NCBI RefSeq assembly: GCF_016890225.1
Contig: NZ_JAFELM010000036.1
Span: forward strand, 62,001-126,000
Reading direction: 5' to 3'
DNA: 64,000 nt
DNA from: Bacillus suaedaesalsae
GTDB lineage: Bacteria > Bacillota > Bacilli > Bacillales > SA4
Position numbers and translations under genes: made by a program. The notes under the pieces were generated by a model, which saw only the letters and a list, made by a program, of their open reading frames with translations, made no database searches and was not told the origin of the DNA. Shown here in pieces: positions 50,938 through 60,000 of the stretch. Numbering within the stretch: position 1 is the first letter of the stretch; every line of letters starts with the position of its first letter.

Positions 50938-51642
50938 TTAAATAGATTCTGTGGTGTTAACCTCAATACTCTTTATTTTGGGTGAATTTATAGTAAACTC
51001 ACCTTTTTCTCTCTTTAATTCTTCATAAAAGGCAGCTTTTGACGCTTGCATATATGGCATAATCCAAAGCATTCCAATACCTAGTGTAAAGATACTTAAA
51101 ATAAACCATCCGATAAAACTTAAATGTAAGACGACGAAATCCCATTTATGACCGTCCATCAATCTTCTGCTTTCCGTAATGGCATCTGAGTAGTTAATAT
51201 GGGGATTATCTCGATAAACATAAACTGTTTGTGAATATGCAATAGACTTAATAATTCCTGGAATAATTAAGAGTAACGTCCAAAGCATTGTTAATAGCCC
51301 TGTTAAAAACTGAAGCATAAAGCTATCAACTGCTAATTTTCCACTTTTATACGTTTGAAACATATGTGAAACCTTCGTTTCTTCTTTTCTAACCAGCTGT
51401 AAATAAAACCAAGCAACCCCAAAGGTTAAAGGTACAATTACAATTGTATGAACGAGTGTGAAAAGTGGATGTGCAATGGAAAAGATAGTCTCCGAAACAT
51501 CTAATACCCCAACAAGAAGAAACTCGTAAATATAAATAATAAAAGTTTGTAGAAACAACGCTACTAATGTTGCCCCCACCGCTTTTCCCCAATTACTGGA
51601 TAAGGATAGTCTAGCTTCTCTTTTAATCTCTGAATTTATCAT
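50938..51642 (-). CDS. DUF975 family membrane protein
   Basis: The protein has 234 residues with about five helices (roughly 21-45, 60-83, 112-135, 170-192). The DUF975 hallmark is the loop YRDNPHINYSDAITESRRLMDGHKWDFVVLHLSFIGW (about 142-178). The function is unknown; members are often near stress or transport genes. It has no operon partner, and the region between it and the next lipoprotein holds nothing I can identify. Confidence 0.82.
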   Translation of the reverse strand: MINSEIKREARLSLSSNWGKAVGATLVALFLQTFIIYIYEFLLVGVLDVSETIFSIAHPLFTLVHTIVIVPLTFGVAWFYLQLVRKEETKVSHMFQTYKSGKLAVDSFMLQFLTGLLTMLWTLLLIIPGIIKSIAYSQTVYVYRDNPHINYSDAITESRRLMDGHKWDFVVLHLSFIGWFILSIFTLGIGMLWIMPYMQASKAAFYEELKREKGEFTINSPKIKSIEVNTTESI

Positions 51643-51780
51643 GATGTACCCCTTTTAATAATCTATTTCTTTGCAGACTACCGATTACTCAAACAATAAA
51701 TACTGTAGAGAGTATTGGTAGTCACCATCTTTTTATAAAATTTCAAATTATGTTCTCTAGCAATCTCTAGAGCTAAAGTA

Positions 51781-52335
51781 CTAATCTCTTGGGTACACAA
51801 CCTCATTAAATACTTCTTCTGTTGCTTGATCTTTATATAGTAAGGTTACTTGTGTATCCTCATAATTTGTCCCACTGTATAATTGATACATAGTACCAGC
51901 TACAGTATAAGGAATTGAAGCAAAAGCATCAAAGCTTTGTTCAAAAGCCTCTTGATTTACTACAAAAGTGAACTCTGTGAAAGAATCATTGTGAGTAATT
52001 TCTTTAATTGTAGGATATTCCCCACTAGTTGTTGTTTCTTTAATGGAATCAACAATGCTAGTTTCAAAGTCTATCATTAACTTCTCTTGAGTAGCTTGAG
52101 TCATTATGTAAGTTAATGAACCATCTTCATTTTTCGTAGCTTCCGTCACACCCGCTGTTTTTGCTTCTGTAATCATTGAGTCCAGATCCTGACCTTGTAG
52201 TAGATCAGCTGGTAACGTTAATTCGACTGTTTGTTCTTTTTCTTTTTTCTCTGCTCCATCTTTGCTTGCAGTTGATGAGCATGCTGTTAGGATGGTTAGT
52301 AGTAGTGCTATGAGTATATATGTTAGTTTTTTCAT
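51781..52335 (-). CDS. Lipoprotein of unknown function
   Basis: The protein has 184 residues. The signal peptide ends with LTAC (Cys about 19). The mature part begins with a charged linker KDGAEKKEKEQTVELTLPADLLQGQDLDSM, then an alpha/beta domain (GSLTYIMTQATQEKLMIDF, FTEFTFVVNQEAFEQSFDAFASIPYTVAGTMYQL). I do not recognise the family by name, although similar antigen-like lipoproteins are common in Bacillus. It is monocistronic; the 186 bases upstream hold no clear signal. Confidence 0.65.
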   Translation of the reverse strand: MKKLTYILIALLLTILTACSSTASKDGAEKKEKEQTVELTLPADLLQGQDLDSMITEAKTAGVTEATKNEDGSLTYIMTQATQEKLMIDFETSIVDSIKETTTSGEYPTIKEITHNDSFTEFTFVVNQEAFEQSFDAFASIPYTVAGTMYQLYSGTNYEDTQVTLLYKDQATEEVFNEVVYPRD

Positions 52336-52521
52336 TTCTAATCTCCTAAGTTACTACACTTATATTTTGTAATTTGATTTTTTAATTATTTGATATTTTT
52401 TTCAGGGTACCTTGTTAGGCATAGGCTATCTCAAGGTTAAAAAGTAAATCTATCTACACCTAATCTTATAGTTCATGAAATTATCGCTTATTTTATAGTA
52501 ATCTATTTAAGGGCAAATAAA

Positions 52522-52893
52522 TTATCTAGTCTCGTAAATTTCTTTAAATTCGCCTGTATCGCTATTAATAATACAAGCAAAGTCTATTCCTCCAGCAACT
52601 ATTATTGCTGTTAGTTCGCCCATAATGTAATAAATTTCATGAAAACAAATAGCATCTCTGATCTTATTAGGAATAGTAAATATTAACCTTTCCGTTCCAT
52701 CTGCATTTAAAATAAATGCATTTTTCTTTCCAAATTCATCATAGGAACCTACTATCGCAAACCCTGACTTATCAGATAATTCTACAACACTACGTGGAAC
52801 ATTTTTAAATAGCTTTTCTTTATTTTCCCCCTCAAAAGTCCACGTAAAACTTTTTTCGTTTTCCTTCCATACAAAATCATTAATAATTCTCAT
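52522..52893 (-). CDS. Putative immunity protein of the orphan toxin module
   Basis: The protein has 123 residues, no signal peptide and an unrecognised family. It appears to be an all-beta or alpha/beta protein (KSFTWTFEGENKEKLF, KSGFAIVGSYDEFGKKNAFILNADG, ELTAIIVAGGIDFACIINSDTGEFKEIYE). It follows the orphan toxin C-terminal module by 12 bases on the same strand, the standard toxin-immunity order, so immunity function is inferred from position alone. The ATG has GAGAGGTG upstream. Confidence 0.5.
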   Translation of the reverse strand: MRIINDFVWKENEKSFTWTFEGENKEKLFKNVPRSVVELSDKSGFAIVGSYDEFGKKNAFILNADGTERLIFTIPNKIRDAICFHEIYYIMGELTAIIVAGGIDFACIINSDTGEFKEIYETR

Positions 52894-52905
52894 TAGGACA
52901 CCTCT

Positions 52906-53298
52906 CTATTTAATTTTATAAGGTCCACCTATTGGTATAAGTTTATCTCTGTCAAAATAATTTAATATTTGAACTTGATTTCCTCCACCAGGAAACAATA
53001 TTCCATTATATTCTTGAGGCCCAACAGTTCCTATCTGTATACGAGTACCCTCTGGAACTAAAAACTGTTGGACTTTTGATACTTCTGGTTTAAACTCAGG
53101 AGTTACTGCTAGTTCATTCCTAACATAATTGACATTAGTTATTTCATCTAATGTACCCCATCCTCCCGGTTTCATTTGACCTTCAGACATTGCCATATTA
53201 ATTTTTAAATCTTTAGGTGCTTTTATTGAAACTATCTCACTTCCATCTAGCCAAGGATTAGTTCCTTTGGGTGCTTCCAACAATAGTGGTTTATCCGT
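52906..53298 (-). pseudogene. Orphan C-terminal toxin module, 5'-truncated
   Basis: The open frame has no credible start: only TTG codons at 53283 without a binding site, and the frame continues upstream as GTDKPLLLEAPKG to a stop. Its 125-130 residues (GSEIVSIKAPKDLKINMAMSEGQ, VQQFLVPEGTRIQIGTVGPQEYNG, FPGGGNQVQIL) look like the exchangeable tip of a Bacillus polymorphic toxin rather than a free-standing protein. It lies downstream of the RHS gene, with an immunity candidate behind it, as orphan modules in RHS and CDI loci do. The toxin activity is not identified. Confidence 0.6.
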
Positions 53299-53340
53299 AC
53301 CCTATGTTGTAATCTTGGAGAACACTAAGATAAAAAGAAA

Positions 53341-53371
53341 CCTTGAGGCAGCTTTTCCAACTACCTCAAGG
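53341..53371 (-). terminator. Intrinsic terminator after the truncated immunity fragment
   Basis: On the minus strand CCTTGAGGTAG pairs with CTGCCTCAAGG, followed by TTTCTTTTT. Confidence 0.88.
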
Positions 53372-53376
53372 ATATT

Positions 53377-53613
53377 TTAATAAATCCCTGGCATATAAGA
53401 GTTCAGTCTTACTAACTGACATCTTAACCTCTCATTACTAAAGGTTTCATCCGCATGTTTTATTATATCTTCTTTTAGCACTTTTTGTATTTCCCTAGAT
53501 TCTAAAGACCCTGGGAACTTTTTATTACTGATAAAGTAACATAATAGAATGTCTACTCCTGTTTTAAACTTATCGAGTGGCTCATGATAAGTAACCCTCT
53601 GATTTATGATAAA
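53377..53613 (-). pseudogene. 5'-truncated immunity-gene fragment
   Basis: I read this frame by eye. From 53613 it encodes about 78 residues, including HEPLDKFKTGVDILLCYF and LRCQLVRLNSYMPGIY, and ends at a TAA followed by a good terminator. There is no start codon, and a stop lies directly upstream. The acidic, helical character and position among toxin modules suggest the C-terminal part of an immunity protein whose front was lost in a module exchange. Confidence 0.5.
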
Positions 53614-53624
53614 CTACATACTTT

Positions 53625-54044
53625 CTATTGTTGAACTTTCACAAGAAAATCTTCAAGTATTTTCTTTACTGCTACTCCTGATTTAGGGATTAACTCATTT
53701 ACTCGATTTAGTATGGAGTGATTCTCTAATATCATTTTTTTACTTTCTGGGGTTGTAAAACTTCTTAGAGTATCAATACATATCTCAAATAATTCCTCAT
53801 CTTCAATGCTGAGTAATGATAACAGAATCTGAAGTTCATATATATTGCAGCTACTATCCATACAATATGCTAGTTTTTTTTGCCATTCTAAAGGTTTGGT
53901 AAGCACTTTGCTTACTAACTCTTCCCAGTCACTTGAGCTAAACTTTGATAGTATTTCACTCGCAATTATACAACCATCGTCGTACCAAGAATCTATTGTT
54001 GTTTCAGCTGATATTAGATTATCTAAATCTTTATACATATTCAT
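53625..54044 (-). CDS. Immunity protein for the RHS-EndoU toxin (Imm30-like)
   Basis: The protein has 139 residues and is all-helical and acidic: DWEELVSKVLTKPLEWQKKLAYCMDS, then QILLSLLSIEDEELFEICIDTLRSFTTPESKKMILENHSIL, reminiscent of HEAT-like Imm30 immunity proteins. It has no signal peptide, as expected for a cytoplasmic protector against an incoming nuclease. It starts 26 bases after the stop of the RHS toxin gene, so it is almost certainly its cognate immunity gene. The family assignment is tentative. Confidence 0.7.
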   Translation of the reverse strand: MNMYKDLDNLISAETTIDSWYDDGCIIASEILSKFSSSDWEELVSKVLTKPLEWQKKLAYCMDSSCNIYELQILLSLLSIEDEELFEICIDTLRSFTTPESKKMILENHSILNRVNELIPKSGVAVKKILEDFLVKVQQ

Positions 54045-54070
54045 GATTATTCCCCTTCATTTTCTTAACA

Positions 54071-57000
54071 TTAAAAACCTGATGGACGAGGTGCATTTAC
54101 TGAACCTGTTGGATAAGAACTAGTTACGTTATCACCAACTTTAATGACATCAATTTCCACACCATTTACTGTCGTTCTATGCCAAGTTGCTCCATCTCTT
54201 AATCTCGTTGAAATTGCTGGTGTATCACCAACCTCAATTACACTATTAATTATTTGCTTATCACTCCATGTATCTGGAAAGAGTGTACTCTTTTTTAGTT
54301 TTGATATGTTGCCATCAGTAAATTGTTTAGTAAATACAACATTCTTTGTACCATCAGCATTAGTTGATAATACTTCAACTGCAAAATTATTATTAGCATT
54401 ATTGATATTTGGCGAATGTCCACCAATTAAATCATTCTTTGGAACTTTACGTTGACCTTCTAATATCTTGACCTCCATATCTGTACTAATAACGGTCTTT
54501 GAATTAATTAAACTATTAGGATTACCCGTACCCTTAGTAACAATTGATCCACTAGGAGGTTTTACTGTGGTCCTATAGGCTTGACTTATAGCTCCTCCTC
54601 CAAAGATGGCGGTTGCAACACTAAAACTGTTTACCCAATGTTCAGCAGATAATGGATCATCAGGATTTATTGCCTTATTAACCATCTCTACTGCTCCAAA
54701 AGTCCAGTAATTCCAAGTATCATATGAAGAGTTCCCTAGATTATTCTTACGTTCTTTTGCTCCAGACCAGATACCATCTAACAATCCTATGGTCAAATAA
54801 TTTGCAAAGTCATATGGAGAATCTAGTGCCCTGTCTGCCCGTGTATCTAATCCATTCCAAAAACCTTGTCCAATCTCTATAAAACTATTTTTGGATTTAA
54901 CAATTGACTGCTTACCTTTTTTAAGGATTTCCTCAATATTAATTAATAAATTCTTCGAATCTCCTTGTGATCCTTTTCCATCATGAATACTTAAGTGACT
55001 CGTCAACAGTTTCGCTGTCAATTTCTCTCCATTCAAGAATCTTTCAACTGTCGTCACTGCATTCGGTGGAGCAACAAGCCCTGCGATGTACTCTTGGTTG
55101 ACCTTCGCAATATCCTTGGCTGAGATGTCTACGTACCAATTATTCGTTTTAGTTTCTTGATATCTTTTTTCTTCTGGATCTCCAATTGCTTTTGGAATGT
55201 CCTCATATTGCATCCAGTATTTTTGATATTGATAATACCATATTGTTGTCTCGGTGTTGCGTAAATAATGACGGTAGGCTGTTCTTATGTCTTCTTTGCC
55301 TACAAGAATTGTATCACTTGTTATGACAGCTGGTCTTGAAGTTAATGGTGTCCATGTATGGTAATATTCGGAATTGTTGATGATTTCTTTCTCAACGTGA
55401 CTTTCATAATTCCTTACCCATGATGGGATATCAACGGTTCCTCCAGTATCATTATCTTGAGCCGAATGTCCAGTTGGGTCCCACAAGTTCACAGGATTGT
55501 TCATTACATATGCATAACGGTTTTGTGACTGCGGGCTCATCAGTTCACCAGGATAGGTGTCTTCGGTCATGAAGCGTCCTGCGTTTGGATCGTACCAGCG
55601 AGCGTTCATGTCCACTAATCCAGTCTTGCCGTCGTACAGCATGCCTGTATATCCATGATGGTTATAAGGTGATGTAATTCCAGTAAAGATTCCACCGAAT
55701 GCATCGTAACGATATCGTTCAATGATGTCGCCATGACGGTCTGTCGTTTCAGATACTGCACGTTGTCCATCGTATTGATAGTACAACATTCCCCCAGTAG
55801 TCTTTAAATCTGGGTCATGAGCCGGATTTGATAATCCGTGATTACCAAACATTTTACGTGATGTTAACTGACCGTTTGGACCTTTGTAATATTCCGCATA
55901 TGGTGAACCCGCTGCGCTGTATTCTTTATGAAGGTTTGTAGATAATCCTTCATATAGGTACGTCGTTTCTTTGTGGTATACATGAGAGTTACCATTTTCA
56001 CCAGAGTTCTTGTATAAACCAATTTTCTTGCCTTTGCCCGGGTTATTGAATTTTCCGTTTCCAGGAGCTTGGTCTTTACAGTTGCCCTTGCCTTTTCCGT
56101 TGTTGCTCTTTTCTTTTCCTTTACCGATTCCGTCAAGGTCTTTCCATGACATCTCTTCACGGTAAATTCTACGGCCAAACGCATCATACGAATAGCTCGC
56201 ATAACTTTCGTCTTCGAATTCAGCTAAGACTAGCTTGTTTGCTCCGTTGTAAGAGAACGTGACGATTCCTTCATCAGTTGAACGGCTGATTAAGTTACCG
56301 TCTTTGTCGTACTCGTACGCATTCTCATTTTCAGAGATTAATTGATTGTTAGCATTGTAGGAATATTTGAATTCCTCGTCGTCTGTCTTTGCTGTTAGAC
56401 GGTTTCCAACTGCGTCGTAGGAATATTGAACTTGGCTAGTTGGGTTCATTAGGTAATCAGGCTGTTCGTCTACTTTTTCTAAATCATCAAAGACGAACTC
56501 TCCATTTGGTCCACAAGATATTGGAGATTTTTGGTTCTTTCCTTTACCGTTATCATTGTTTCCATTGTTACCTTTGCCATTGTTTGGTTTATCGGTAGGT
56601 TTACCTGTTTCCTTATCTTTCTGTTTACCTGTCTCTTTATCAGCAGGCTTGCCCGTCTCTTTGTCAGTTGGTTTTCCTGTTTCTTTTTCTCCTGTACCTG
56701 GAGTCGGCTTACCAGTTTCCTTTTCTGTCGTCCCATCTGATGGCTTGCCTGTTTCCTTTTCCGTTGGTTTGCCCGTTGTTTTATCTTCTGGTTTTCCAAG
56801 TGCAGAAACTTGATCCATTGCTGCCGCTTCGGCCTTTGAGCCACCAAAGAACTCAGTAATCGTGTTCCAAACTCCCTTGAAGAAGTTGGTTACTGCTTCA
56901 ACGGCAGACTTGAAGCCCTCGATGATGGATGAAATCACTCCACCCTTGTCTTCTGATTTCTTGTTATCTTGTTCAGCCTTTGTTTCTTTATCAGCTGTAC

Positions 57001-60000
57001 TTCCACTTGCTTCTTGAATGACTTCGGAATCTTCAACTGTTTCCTCATCGGAAACTAGTTCCGTTTCAGCAGTTTTAGTGGATGTTTCCTTCGATCCACC
57101 TGTAAAGATGGCTTTTACTTTATCAAAGAATGACTCTTCCTCTGAATCGTCTGTCATGTTTTTGTTCTTCGTACCAGGCGGTGTATCTGCTGCGTTTCGA
57201 AGACTTCTAATCTTTTCTTCTGGATACGTTGCTTTCGTTAAACGAGATAGTGCATCATATTCAAAGGTTGACTTTGCTCCGTCTTCCTCTGTTTGCGTGA
57301 TTCGGTTTCCATTCTTATCGTACTTATATTCATAAGATGAGAATACACCGTCTGAATTAGAGTTCGAAATCTTGGCAAGGTTTCCGTCTTTATCATACGA
57401 ACGCTTAATTTCGTTGCCGTTTGCCAGCTCACGGTTTACCTCACGCCCCATTTCGTCATATCCAAAAGTAGAAATGTTTTCTTCTGGGTCCATGACACTG
57501 GTCATCTGGTTGCGTTCATCATACGTGTACTTTGTCGTACGGTCTTCGCTGTTTGTCACAGAAAGCATGTTACCAAGTGCATCATACTCAAAGTTTAACG
57601 ACTTTTCCATCGTCACGTTTTGTTGCGATGTGATTCTTCCTAATTGATCGTACTGATATTTTTCATGGGAAGCAGGTGTTTTTGCTTCTGTTACTCTGCC
57701 TACTTTATCATACGTAAAGGAGTGCTTTTCATCACCATAGTCCACAGTCGATACAAGGCCGTTTGGTGTATACGTATAACGATCAATTGAACCTGATGGA
57801 GATGTTAGCTCCTTTAATTGACTTGCAGCATCGTACGTATAGGAAGTTGTAAGACCTAGAGCATTGGTTTCCTTCGTTGGAAGACCATTTTTGTTGTACT
57901 CATAGCTTCTGCTGTTTCCATTTGCATCTGTTAACGTTTTAAGTTGTCCTAGCGTCGTATAGTCATATGACGTATTGCTGCCAAGTGCATCCTCTACTTG
58001 TTTTAATAGATTCAGAGGATTGTACTGATACTTCGTCACATTTCCATTTGGATTTGTTTCCTGTGTTAGATTTCCTACTTGGTCGTACGTATAAGAGGAA
58101 ACATTTCCTTTTGGTGATTTCTCTTCAATCAGTCGACCTAATGCATCGTACTTATAATTCGACTTCTCACCTGCTTTATTTTCAAAAGTGGTCAAATTGC
58201 CGACTTTGTCATACGTCCATTTCGTTGAATATCCTTTTGCATCTGTTTGTTCAACTGGACGACCTAATTCGTCATACTTATATTTCACGACTTGCTTTAA
58301 AGGATTCTTTTCACTTAAAAGATTCCCTTCCTTATCGTACGTATACGTTGTTTTGAAATTTAGTGGATCAGTTACTTCTGTTAAGTGTCCTACTTTATTG
58401 TAGGAGTACTTCCAGTTTTCTCCCCCTTGGTTCGTTCTCTTTGTCATACGTGAAAGAAGGTCGTAATCAAAGGAAGTGATACCAGCTTGTGGGTCTGTCA
58501 GTTCTGCAAGATTTCCACCTTTATCATACGCATATTTTGTCGTGCGATGCAGTGGATCAATTGCTTCAATGTTTCGCCCTAACGCATCGTATTTATACGA
58601 CCAGTTTCCACCTTCAGCATCCTTTTGAGAGGTTAAGAACCCACTTGCATTATACGCATATGTTTCTATTCCACCATCAGGATTTGTTTGGCTCACGAGA
58701 CGGTTTAATGCGTCATAAGCGAACTTTGTTTCGCCACCTACTGCATTTCTCATCCACGTTTGGTTTTTGTTCAGGTCATAACCAAACTCTGTTTTGTTTC
58801 CATTCTTATCTAGAATAGATAGAACATTGCCGACTGAGTCGTATGCCATTTTTTCACTATAGCCAAGTGCATCTTTTACTTCTACTACACGGCCTAGAGC
58901 ATCGTATTGGTAGTTTGTTTTGTTACCAAGTGGATCGATGACTTCTGTTACTTGTTGTAAGGCATTAAATGATTGTTTAATGACACTACCAGTTGGATCT
59001 TTGATTTCCATCATCTTTTGATCATCTAAATACGTATAGCTTGTTGTTTCGCCTCTTCGATCTTTTTCAGAAAGAATTCGGTTTAGTAAATCATACGAGT
59101 AGTAGCTGCTGTTCCCCATTGGGTCTACAACTTCTTTTACATTTCCTGCTGGATCGTAAACTTGCTTAATGACGCCATCCATTGGATCCGTGATTTTTAC
59201 AACACGGCCAAGGTCATCGTAATCATAAGAAGTAACGGCCTCGTTTGGTGCTTTCACTTCGGTCATGCGACCTGCTTTATCGTAAGAATACGAGGTTGCT
59301 TGATTCAGAGCATCGATTGTTTTTGTACGATTTCCAAGCTTATCATATTCATACTTTGTTACATGATTAGAAGGATCCGTCACCTTTAAAAGCTCACCAT
59401 TTAAGTTGTACTCGAACAATGTCTTTTGCTCTAAGGCGTTTGTCACTTCTGTTACTTGCCCAAAGGCATCGTACTTGAAAAGAGTAGAATGATTTAATGG
59501 ATCTGTTTGTTTTGTTAAACGTCCAAGGGCATCATAGTCCATCTTTTGAACGGCACCGTTCGGATATTTGATATTGCTTACATTTCCTAATGGATTGTAG
59601 CCGTATTCTGTAACCCCATTAAGTGGATCAATTGTTTTGTCCACACGACCTAGGGCATCATAAGATGTCTTGATGACTTGATTTAACGGATTGGTAATGA
59701 AAGCTACTTGTCCAGTTTTATCATAGGCAAATACTGTTTTTCCGTAAATGTCAGTCGTTGACGATAGTTTTCCATCGTTATTGTACTCCAGTACTGTCTC
59801 TTGCTTTAATGGATTAATCGTTTTTTTCAGACGTCCTAAGCTGTCGTATTGATATTCAGTAACAGCACCACTCGGATGTGTTTCTTTCGTTACCTGGTCT
59901 AAGCTATTGTATGCTTTCGTTGTCTTCTGATTTAAAGCATTAATCATTTCAGTCAGACGACCGATTGTGTCGTAGTTATACGTAACCGTCTCACCTTCAG

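Noticed and set aside
56556-56813. Plus-strand open frames in the ETGKP region
   Set aside because: They are antisense to the in-frame low-complexity repeats of the RHS gene and consist only of reversed repeat codons.
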